The notes beneath the pieces are model-generated. The model made no database searches and was not told where the DNA came from. It was given only the letters and a program-made list of their open reading frames with translations. A stretch of DNA of 19,939 nt, taken from the NCBI GenBank assembly GCA_044226685.1, contig JBGAGP010000093.1:1-19939 (forward strand). Reading direction: 5' to 3'. Positions 13,820-19,939 of this stretch are shown here, one piece after another. This stretch comes from Dongia_A sp044226685. GTDB lineage: Bacteria; Pseudomonadota; Alphaproteobacteria; Dongiales; Dongiaceae. The translations under genes were made by a program, and so were the position numbers. The first letter of the stretch is position 1. Each line of letters begins with the position of its first letter.

Positions 13820-14629
13820 ATGCGCGCCATGGCCTCCATGTATGCCCTGACCGAACTCGCCTGGATCACCGATCTGTGGTGGGACGGACTGGCGCGGCAT
13901 TGGCGCGCCGCCGGTTTGCGCGACGTGCCGGAGGCGAGCGACGAACCGCGTGACCTCTATGAGGTGTGGCTGGCGCCCGACTTGTTCTTCGCCCAGACCT
14001 GCGGTTATCCGCTGACCCACAAGCTGAAGGACCAGGTCACGCTGGTGGCGACGCCGTGCTACGCGGCGCCGGGCTGCGAAGGCGCAACCTATCGCAGCTT
14101 CATCATCGTGCGGGAGGATTCCGGGATCGAAAGCATTGCCGGGCTTGCCGGCAAGACGGCCGGGATCAACGGCTATGACTCGCAATCCGGCTGGAACGCG
14201 CTGCGCCGGGCGCTGGCGCCGGTGCTGATTGCACCCGGCGCCTTTCCGCGCATCGTCGAGACCGGCGCCCATCGCCGCTCCGTCGCCGCGGTGCGGGCCG
14301 GCGACGTCGATGTCGCCGCCATCGATTGCGTGACCTTCGCCCTGCTGCGCCAGGCGGCGCCCAACGAGGTCGAGGGCCTGCGGGTGATCGCCGCCAGCGA
14401 ACGGGCGCCGTCCTTGCCCTATATCACCCGCAAGCACATTGCGCCGGAAGACCTTGAGCGCATGCGGCTTGGGCTCAAGGCGGCGATGGCCGATCCCGAT
14501 CTTGCCGACATCCGCCGCGCGCTTCTCATCACCGGCATCGAGGTCCTGCCCGAGACCACCTATGAGCGGATTCTCGAGATCGAGCGGGAAGCCGACCGGT
14601 TCGCGCCCATGCCTGCGGTGGCGCCATGA
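13820..14629 (+). CDS. PhnD/SsuA-like substrate-binding protein without signal peptide
   Basis: This 269-residue protein has the periplasmic-binding-protein fold of the phosphate/phosphonate (PhnD, COG3221) group. Diagnostic stretches are LPYITRKHIAPEDLERMR, GLAGKTAGINGYDSQSGWNALRRAL and SVAAVRAGDVDVAAIDCVTFALL. The N-terminus (MRAMASMYALTELAWITDLWW) has no signal peptide or lipobox, so the protein looks cytoplasmic, which is odd for a transporter component; no ABC permease or ATPase lies beside it. It could act as a ligand sensor or an enzyme-like domain. In-frame ATGs at 13829 and 13838 are alternative starts. The gene is 11 bp after the GFA gene, and its stop overlaps the transporter start (ATGA), so these genes are co-expressed. 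The ligand is unknown. Confidence 0.75.
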   Translation: MRAMASMYALTELAWITDLWWDGLARHWRAAGLRDVPEASDEPRDLYEVWLAPDLFFAQTCGYPLTHKLKDQVTLVATPCYAAPGCEGATYRSFIIVREDSGIESIAGLAGKTAGINGYDSQSGWNALRRALAPVLIAPGAFPRIVETGAHRRSVAAVRAGDVDVAAIDCVTFALLRQAAPNEVEGLRVIAASERAPSLPYITRKHIAPEDLERMRLGLKAAMADPDLADIRRALLITGIEVLPETTYERILEIEREADRFAPMPAVAP

Positions 14630-15546
14630 AGCCGGTCGCCGCCGGCGCCTTGTTGCCCAGCCTCGCCATCGTCGTCTCGGCCACCTTCTGGGGCTCGATG
14701 TGGATGCCGATGCACGCGCTGGATGGCGCAGGCCTGTCAGGCGCGTGGTCGGCCTGGCTGGTCTACAGCCTGCCGGCGCTGATCTTCCTGCCGCTCGCCT
14801 TGCGCAAGGGCGGAAGCGGCCTGCTTGCAGGCGGCTGGCCGCTGCTGTGGCTCGGGCTCTCCACCGGCATCTGCAACTACCTCTATGCCGCCAGCGTGGT
14901 TTATGGCGACGTCGCCCGCATCGTCCTGCTGTTCTACGTGAACCCGGTCTGGAGCGTGCTGCTGGAACGGCTCATCCTCGGCGCCCGGATCAGCCGCGGC
15001 CGGGGCGCCGCCCTGGCCCTCGGCCTCATCGGCATGTGGATCCTGAACTACGACGGCAACGGCCTGCCTTTGCCGCGTTCGGCGGCGGAGTGGGGCGGGC
15101 TGGTCGCCGGGTTCTGCTGGGCCGGCGGGCTGGTCGCCATGCGCGTGACGCCGGAGGTCGGCATGATCGACAAGGCCTTCGTGCAATACGTGGCGGCGTT
15201 CCTGTGCGGCGGCGTGATCCTGGCGCTTGGCGTCTTCCCCGCGGGTCAGGACTGGCAGCTGGTGGATTGGGGCCGGTCGCTGATGTGGATCGGCTTGATC
15301 GCCGGGGTCTGGGTCCTACCGGGGCTGCTGCTCAGCTTCTGGGCGGCGGCGCGGCTGTCGCCGACCCGGGCCAGCATGCTGTTCATGGCCGAGGTCGTGG
15401 TCGGCGTGGTGACGGCGGCGATCTGGACCGACTACCCGTTCGGCTGGCGCGAGGCCCTGGGCGGGCTCATCATTCTCTCCGCCGGACTGGTCGAGATCCT
15501 GTTCGGGGCGCACAAGGCGGAAGCGGGCGAGGTCGTCGCATCATGA
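14626..15546 (+). CDS. EamA/DMT-superfamily transporter
   Basis: This 306-residue inner-membrane protein has about ten hydrophobic segments arranged as two EamA repeats. The first half begins LPSLAIVVSATFWGSMWMPM and includes IVLLFYVNPVWSVLLERLIL, the conserved YxxPV region of the family; the second half includes GLVAGFCWAGGLVAMRV and the closing LGGLIILSAGLVEILFG. DMT proteins usually export amino acids or metabolites, or take up small compounds; substrate cannot be assigned. Coupling is strong: its ATG overlaps the stop of the PhnD-like gene, and its own stop overlaps the TusA-like start (ATGA at 15543-15546). Confidence 0.88.
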   Translation: MKPVAAGALLPSLAIVVSATFWGSMWMPMHALDGAGLSGAWSAWLVYSLPALIFLPLALRKGGSGLLAGGWPLLWLGLSTGICNYLYAASVVYGDVARIVLLFYVNPVWSVLLERLILGARISRGRGAALALGLIGMWILNYDGNGLPLPRSAAEWGGLVAGFCWAGGLVAMRVTPEVGMIDKAFVQYVAAFLCGGVILALGVFPAGQDWQLVDWGRSLMWIGLIAGVWVLPGLLLSFWAAARLSPTRASMLFMAEVVVGVVTAAIWTDYPFGWREALGGLIILSAGLVEILFGAHKAEAGEVVAS

Positions 15547-15779
15547 GCGAAACCCAGATATTCGATGCGCGGGGCATGAAATGCCCGCTGCCGGTGCTGA
15601 AGGCACGCAAGCTGATGAAGGCTCTGCCGACGGGGGATATCCTGGAAGTGCAAGCGACCGACCCCGGCGCGCCAGCGGACTTCAGGCATTTCTGCGAAAC
15701 CACGGGTCATCGCCTGCTCGAGAGCAGCGAAGCCGACGGCGTCTTCGTCATCCGCATCGAATGCGTGCGCAGCGCGTAG
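15543..15779 (+). CDS. TusA/SirA-family sulfur-carrier-like protein
   Basis: This 78-residue cytoplasmic protein has the TusA fold: FDARGMKCPLPVLKARKLMKAL with the CPLP motif and the catalytic Cys14, followed by DILEVQATDPGAPADFRHFCETTGH. TusA proteins carry persulfide sulfur to tRNA thiolation, cofactor synthesis or sulfur oxidation. Being the last gene of the GFA-PhnD-EamA set and joined by a four-base overlap, it is more likely tied to that system than to tRNA modification; this is inference. Length is standard. The stop at 15779 lies 21 bp from the end of the convergent TAXI gene. Confidence 0.9.
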   Translation: MSETQIFDARGMKCPLPVLKARKLMKALPTGDILEVQATDPGAPADFRHFCETTGHRLLESSEADGVFVIRIECVRSA

Positions 15780-15800
15780 CGCCGATCAATTGGCCGCCAA

Positions 15801-16868
15801 TCAATTGGTTGGGGCGTCAGTCTCGGGCAAGGCAGGGGTCGTTTTCGCCAGCTCGGCGAAGGCCGCGGCAGCGTTCGGATGCCACGGCACGCTGGCGCGC
15901 GACATGTCCGGCATGAGGCCGCTGGCGGCAGTCTCGGAGGAATCCGGCATGGCACTGTGCCACAGGGCCCGGACCAGGCCGTCGGCAATCTGGCCCGGCA
16001 GATCGGCGCGCGCCACCAGGACCGACGGCGCAGCGATGGCGCGGGTCGAATCCACGCCGGCGTATTTGCCGGCCGGGATCCATGCGTCGAACAGGTATTT
16101 GGGGTTGCCCTCGCCGGCCAACTGGACGCCGAGCAGGCGATAGTTGCCGCTCGCCATCAAGGCGGCGATCTCGGTACTCGGCAACGCGTCGACCATGACC
16201 AGGGCGTCGATCTCCCCGGTCAGCAGCCCCGCCGCCGCCGTCGCGGCCTCGCTGTTGATCGCCTTGAACTTCTTTTCAGGAAGGCCGGCCGCGCGCAGCA
16301 GCGCCTTCGCCGTCAGGGCGTTCTCGGAATCGGCGGCGCCGATGGCGATCTTCTTGCCGGCCAGATCCTTGACCCCGGCGGCCTTGGATTCCTTCGCCAC
16401 GACGACGTGCAGGACGACCTCGCCGACATTGACGATGGCGCGCAGGTCGGCCATCGGCCCGGCCTTCTTGAAGGGGCCGGTGCCCTGCAAAGCCGCATCG
16501 GCGATGTCGGCCGAGACGATCGCCGCCTCGAGGGACTGGCCGCGCAGGGATTCGATGCTGTCGACGGGATTGGCGGTGGTTTGCGCCAGGCCGAGCAGGC
16601 CCTCGACGCCGCAGGCGCCCTCGCCATCGCATTCGCGCGAGCCCGGTGGGTTGCTGACGATGCCGGCGATCTGGCTGGCGATGCCGTAATAGGCAGACCC
16701 CGCGGTGCCTGCGCCGATGCGGAAATAGGTCACGTCCTGGGCGGCGACCGGGTCGATGGCCGAACCGGCGGAGAAGGCGACAACGATGGCCACGCCGCCC
16801 GCGGCCAATGCGCCGCCGAGCAGGCCCAACCCAGCCTTCGCCCCTGAAAATGCTGTCAGCGCCCTCAC
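15801..16868 (-). CDS. TAXI-family TRAP transporter solute-binding protein
   Basis: This 355-residue exported protein belongs to the TAXI group of TRAP solute receptors. An N-terminal hydrophobic stretch (GLGLLGGALAAGGVAIVVAF) followed by VAAQ near residue 44 is a signal peptide. The mature start TYFRIGAGTAGSAYYGIASQIAGIVSN is the TAXI hallmark (usually GGxxGxYYxxG). LKDLAGKKIAIG-type sequence (VKDLAGKKIAIGAADSENALTAKALLRAAGL) and GLLTGEIDALVMVDALPSTEI are also typical. The protein carries Cys79 and Cys86 (RECDGEGACG), possibly a disulfide. No TRAP membrane subunit is adjacent in the window, so it is an orphan here. It is convergent with the TusA-like gene and divergent from the CoA ligase gene. 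The ligand is unknown; dicarboxylates are common in the family. Confidence 0.9.
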   Translation of the reverse strand: MRALTAFSGAKAGLGLLGGALAAGGVAIVVAFSAGSAIDPVAAQDVTYFRIGAGTAGSAYYGIASQIAGIVSNPPGSRECDGEGACGVEGLLGLAQTTANPVDSIESLRGQSLEAAIVSADIADAALQGTGPFKKAGPMADLRAIVNVGEVVLHVVVAKESKAAGVKDLAGKKIAIGAADSENALTAKALLRAAGLPEKKFKAINSEAATAAAGLLTGEIDALVMVDALPSTEIAALMASGNYRLLGVQLAGEGNPKYLFDAWIPAGKYAGVDSTRAIAAPSVLVARADLPGQIADGLVRALWHSAMPDSSETAASGLMPDMSRASVPWHPNAAAAFAELAKTTPALPETDAPTN

Positions 16869-17200
16869 GCCAAAACCCTCGACGCCGGTCCCCCGAGATA
16901 CTGCGACTCGGCGTATTTGCTGTGTTTCTTCAATCTACGCATCGATTCCGCCGAGGACCAGTGCTGCAATGGTAAAGACGGGCGTTTTCAAGACATTGTG
17001 TGATCGAACTCACCCAGTCTTGCTTCCGTGGTGCGATCCGCCAGAGCCCCGATAACGGCCCTGGGGCCGTGCCGGCGTCGCCGTCGCGCCGTGGCTTTCG
17101 CCTGTCGCGCCCAGACCTGCCCAGGGTGGGCCTTCCCAGCCTAATTGCCGTCTGCTACCACCCAGGCCAAATCTAGCGTCCCGCGCCTAAGGATCAGTAA
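16869..17200. promoter_or_regulatory. 332-bp divergent intergenic region with CRP-like site and a hairpin
   Basis: This gene-free stretch lies between the divergent TAXI and CoA ligase genes. It contains TGTGA-TCGAAC-TCACC at 16999-17014, nine of ten matches to the CRP half-site consensus TGTGA-N6-TCACA. It also contains a perfect inverted repeat ACGGCCC/GGGCCGT at 17055-17070 with a two-base loop, and an AAGGA ribosome binding site at 17189-17193 for the ligase. I see no tRNA or extra gene. No convincing -35/-10 pair stands out. Confidence 0.5.
16999..17014. promoter_or_regulatory. CRP/FNR-type binding site candidate
   Basis: TGTGA-N6-TCACC has the spacing and near-perfect halves of a CRP-family operator. 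It is 131 bp upstream of the TAXI start and 187 bp upstream of the CoA ligase start, so it could act on either. Alphaproteobacterial CRP-like regulators recognise similar sites, but the exact regulator is unknown. Confidence 0.45.
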
Positions 17201-19303
17201 ATGCAGATCGATTTGTCGAAGCGTCAGCGCAATATTCGCCGGCTGCTGCGGCCGCGCCACGTCTGCATCGTCGGCGGCCAGGCGATGACCGATGCGATCC
17301 GCCGCGCCGACGACACCGGCTTCAGCGGCGAGATCTGGGTGGTGAATCCCAAATACGCGGAACTCGGCGGCCGCAAGTGCTACGCCTCCATCGCCGATCT
17401 GCCGGAAGCGCCCGATGCCACTTTCATCGCGGTGCCGCGCGAGGCCACCATCGAGATCGTACGCCAGCTCAATGCGCGCGGCGCGGGCGGCGCGATCTGC
17501 TACGCCGCCGGCTACAACGAGGTGGGCGGCGAGGGCGTGGCGCTGCAGGCGGAGCTGACCGCTGCGGCCGGCGACCTCGCCGTGGTCGGGCCGAATTGCT
17601 ATGGCCTGCTCAACTTCGTCGACGGCATCTGCCTGTGGCCGACCGGCGCGCTGGGCCAGAAGGTCGAAAGCGGCTGCGCCCTGGTCATGCAAAGCGGCAA
17701 CATCGCCCTGAACCTCAGCCGCAACGACCGCTCGGTGCCCTTCGCCTATGTGATCAGCTCCGGCAACCAGGCGCTGCTGGGCGCGGCCGACTACATCGAG
17801 GCCCTGGCCGACGATCCCAAAGTCACCGCCATCGGCCTCTATCTCGAGGGCATCAAGGACGTCCCCGGTTTCAGCCGCGCGGCGGCCAAGGCCTTGGCCA
17901 AGGGCAAGCCCCTGGTGGCGCTGAAGGCCGGCAATTCCGAACTTGGCGCCCAGTTCGCCATGAGCCATACCGGCTCGCTCGCCGGCAGCGACAAGATGTA
18001 CGATGCCTTGTTCGACCGGCTGGGCATCATCCGCGTCCATTCGGTGCCGCAATTGCTGGAGACGCTGAAGCTGGTCTCCACCGCCGGCCTGCCCAAGGGC
18101 GACCGGCTGGCGGTCTTCACCTGCTCGGGCGGCGAATGCCTGCTGACCGCCGATCTCTGCGACGAGCTCGGCGTGCCACTGCCCGGCTTCTCGGCCGAGC
18201 AGGCGGCGGACCTCAGGTCGCAACTGCCGAACTTCGCCACCGTCTCCAACCCGCTCGACTACAACACCTCCCTCTGGGGGCACGAGGATCTGCTGACCAG
18301 GTGCTTCTCCACCGTCATGCGGGGTGATTTCGATGCCGGCATGCTGGTGATCGACTTCGCCACCGACGGTCCGGAAACCGAGGAAGCATGCATCGCGGCG
18401 GTGCGGGCGCTGCTCAAGGCCTGCGCGCTGCACGGAAAGATGCCGATCGTGACTTCGACCCTGTCGGAATTGCTGCCGGCCCATGCCCGGGCCGAGGTCA
18501 TCGCCGCCAAGGGCGCGCCGATGCAGGGGCTGGAGGAGGCGTTGACCGCCTTTGCCGCCGTCCACCGCTTTGCCGTGCGCAACCGCGACCGCGATCCGGC
18601 CAAGGGTGCGCTGGGGATTCCGGCGACACCGGAGGCCGGCAAGGGCCGCCGCATGCTCACCGAGGTGGAGGGCAAGGCCCTGCTGGCCAAGGCCGGCGTT
18701 GCCGTGCCGGACAGCCGCGTCGTCGCGCCGGCCGATGCCGCCAAGGCCGCGACCGAGCTCGGCTTCCCGGTGGTGTTGAAGGTGGCCGAGCCGCTGATCG
18801 CCCACAAGACCGAGGCGGGCGCCGTCGCGGTCAATCTGAAATCCGCGGCGGAGGTCGAGGCGGCGCTGGCGAAGATGACGCCGTCGGTCGAGGCCTATCT
18901 GAAGGGCGGCCGGATCGCCAAGGTCCTGGTCGAGAGGATGGTCGGCGACGTCGTGGCCGAGCTCATCGTCGGCATCCAGCGCGACCCGCAATTCGGCCTT
19001 GCTTTGGTGGTCGGCGCCGGCGGCATCCTGGTCGAGCTGGTCGAGGACGCGGCCATGCTGCTGCTGCCGACCAATGCGGAGGAGGTCGAGGCGGCCATCC
19101 GCAGGCTCAAGATCTTCAAGCTGCTGCAGGGCTATCGCGGCAAGAAGGCGGCGGACGTGCCCGCTCTCGTGAAGACCATCCTGGCCATCGCCGCCTTTGC
19201 CGAGGCGCATCGCGCCGACCTGCTGGAACTCGACGTCAATCCGCTGATGGTGCGCGCCGACGGCGCCGTGGCGGTCGATGCCCTGGTCGTGCTCGGCGAG
19301 TAG
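17201..19303 (+). CDS. ADP-forming acyl-CoA synthetase (acetate-CoA ligase family)
   Basis: This 700-residue protein makes an acyl-CoA from a carboxylic acid, ATP and CoA, releasing ADP and phosphate. It has the fused alpha-beta layout: a CoA-binding Rossmann domain (residues about 15-110, RHVCIVGG), succinyl-CoA-synthetase-like ligase domains (about 150-460) and a C-terminal ATP-grasp domain (about 485-700, GFPVVLKVAEPLIAHKTEAGAV). His256 in AMSHTGSLAGSD matches the phosphorylated catalytic histidine of the family. PNCYGLLNF and VMQSGNIAL are CoA/ligase-domain signatures. AAGGA at 17189-17193 precedes the ATG. The substrate is unknown; the aminotransferase 132 bp downstream hints at a shared pathway for a small organic or amino acid. 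Length is typical. Confidence 0.9.
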   Translation: MQIDLSKRQRNIRRLLRPRHVCIVGGQAMTDAIRRADDTGFSGEIWVVNPKYAELGGRKCYASIADLPEAPDATFIAVPREATIEIVRQLNARGAGGAICYAAGYNEVGGEGVALQAELTAAAGDLAVVGPNCYGLLNFVDGICLWPTGALGQKVESGCALVMQSGNIALNLSRNDRSVPFAYVISSGNQALLGAADYIEALADDPKVTAIGLYLEGIKDVPGFSRAAAKALAKGKPLVALKAGNSELGAQFAMSHTGSLAGSDKMYDALFDRLGIIRVHSVPQLLETLKLVSTAGLPKGDRLAVFTCSGGECLLTADLCDELGVPLPGFSAEQAADLRSQLPNFATVSNPLDYNTSLWGHEDLLTRCFSTVMRGDFDAGMLVIDFATDGPETEEACIAAVRALLKACALHGKMPIVTSTLSELLPAHARAEVIAAKGAPMQGLEEALTAFAAVHRFAVRNRDRDPAKGALGIPATPEAGKGRRMLTEVEGKALLAKAGVAVPDSRVVAPADAAKAATELGFPVVLKVAEPLIAHKTEAGAVAVNLKSAAEVEAALAKMTPSVEAYLKGGRIAKVLVERMVGDVVAELIVGIQRDPQFGLALVVGAGGILVELVEDAAMLLLPTNAEEVEAAIRRLKIFKLLQGYRGKKAADVPALVKTILAIAAFAEAHRADLLELDVNPLMVRADGAVAVDALVVLGE

Positions 19304-19435
19304 CCGGAAATCACGACAGCGCTGACATCCGGCGGTTGAGTCGTTTCGTCGCGCCGCCACGTCGCAAACAGCTCAGTGCTGAAACAGGCGGTTCCGTAGC
19401 GTTTCCGGGTGCTTATCGCCCGGAGGAGCGCCGCG

Positions 19436-19939
19436 ATGACCTACCAGCCAGGCCGCCATTTCCTGCAGGTTCCAGGCCCCAGCAACATCCCCGACCGCGT
19501 ACTGCGCGCCATCGCCCAGCCGGTGCTGGATCATCGCGGGCCCGCCTGGACCAAGCTGCAGGCCGAGGTTTTCGAGCGTATCCGGCCGGTGTTCAAGACC
19601 CGGGAGCCGGTGCTGATCTATCCCGCGTCGGGGACCGGCGGCTGGGAATCCGCGCTGGTCAACACGCTGTCCCCGGGCGACCGGGTGCTGACCTTCGACA
19701 CCGGGCAGTTCGCCGTGCTGTGGGGCAACATGGCGCGCAAGCTGGGTCTCGACGTGCAGACCCTCGCCACCGATTGGCGCCGGGCGCCGCAGCCGGAGGC
19801 GATCGAGGCGGCGCTGGCGGCGGACCGCGGGCACGCGATCAAGGCCGTGCTGCTGGTCCACAACGAAACCTCCAACGGCGTGATGAGCCGCGTCGCCGAG
19901 ATTCGCAAGGCGATCGATCGCGCCGGCCATCCGGCCCTG
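19436..19939 (+). CDS. Class V aminotransferase, serine/aspartate-glyoxylate type, cut by window edge
   Basis: The first 168 codons of a PLP-dependent aminotransferase are present. The start MTYQPGRHFLQVPGPSNIP, then DHRGPAWTKLQAEVFERIRPVFKT and YPASGTGGWESALVNTLSPGDRVLTFDTGQFA, is characteristic of serine-glyoxylate, aspartate-glyoxylate (BhcA-like) and alanine-glyoxylate aminotransferases. VLLVHNETSNGVMS is the conserved substrate-side strand. The PLP lysine lies beyond the edge. GGAGGAG at 19422-19428, seven bases before the ATG, is the best ribosome binding site in the window and suggests strong translation. The enzyme would use glyoxylate as amino acceptor; which amino donor is used cannot be told from this part. 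The sequence runs off the right edge intact. Confidence 0.88.
   Translation, partial: MTYQPGRHFLQVPGPSNIPDRVLRAIAQPVLDHRGPAWTKLQAEVFERIRPVFKTREPVLIYPASGTGGWESALVNTLSPGDRVLTFDTGQFAVLWGNMARKLGLDVQTLATDWRRAPQPEAIEAALAADRGHAIKAVLLVHNETSNGVMSRVAEIRKAIDRAGHPAL

Noticed and set aside
17141..19360. 739-residue open frame on the minus strand
   Set aside because: It is the antisense shadow of the acyl-CoA synthetase, whose plus frame has clear family motifs.

Overview
The window is GC-rich DNA with long antisense shadow ORFs, overlapping gene pairs and an intergenic palindrome of the CGTCATTGCC...GACCCGGCAATCC type. Together with the gene content (heterotetrameric sarcosine oxidase, GlxA/GbdR-type regulator, TAXI-TRAP binding protein, MttB-like protein) this suggests an alphaproteobacterium, probably Rhodospirillales-like. 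That assignment is inference; there is no rRNA or tRNA to anchor it.

Layout. (1) 1-5388, minus strand: a sarcosine oxidase cluster in the order soxB2-soxB1-soxD-soxA, with soxA cut by the left edge. The beta subunit is present as two complete tandem copies of equal length. (2) 5611-6627, plus: a DJ-1/PfpI-AraC regulator divergent from soxB2, the expected controller of betaine/sarcosine catabolism. (3) 6632-8140, minus: a 42-codon ORF coupled by TGATG to a small membrane-anchored or secreted protein, then a VOC protein and an HD-domain protein with a PhnZ/TmpB/MIOX-like metal-ligand pattern, joined by an ATGA overlap. (4) 8278-8988, plus: a short QueG-like iron-sulfur protein preceded by an 18-bp tandem repeat. 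(5) 9072-10025: an exported protein built of three internal repeats, followed by a strong intrinsic terminator. (6) 10184-11710: a non-pyrrolysine MttB-family methyltransferase. (7) 11726-11815: a double-hairpin repeat between convergent genes. (8) 11832-12791, minus: a fatty acid desaturase with a palindrome over its putative promoter. (9) 12963-15779, plus: a compact operon of a double-GFA protein, a signal-less PhnD-like binding protein, an EamA/DMT transporter and a TusA-like protein. (10) 15801-16868, minus: an orphan TAXI solute-binding protein. (11) 17201-19303, plus: an ADP-forming acyl-CoA synthetase. (12) 19436-end: a class V aminotransferase (serine/aspartate-glyoxylate type), cut by the right edge.

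The coherent theme is methylated-amine and one-carbon metabolism: an MttB-type demethylase, sarcosine oxidase (giving glycine, a folate one-carbon unit and peroxide), GFA-type thiol/formaldehyde proteins, and a glyoxylate-linked aminotransferase. The most unusual features are the tandem soxB copies, the HD plus VOC pair, the three-repeat exported protein, the GFA/PhnD/EamA/TusA operon, and several compact regulatory palindromes and repeats.
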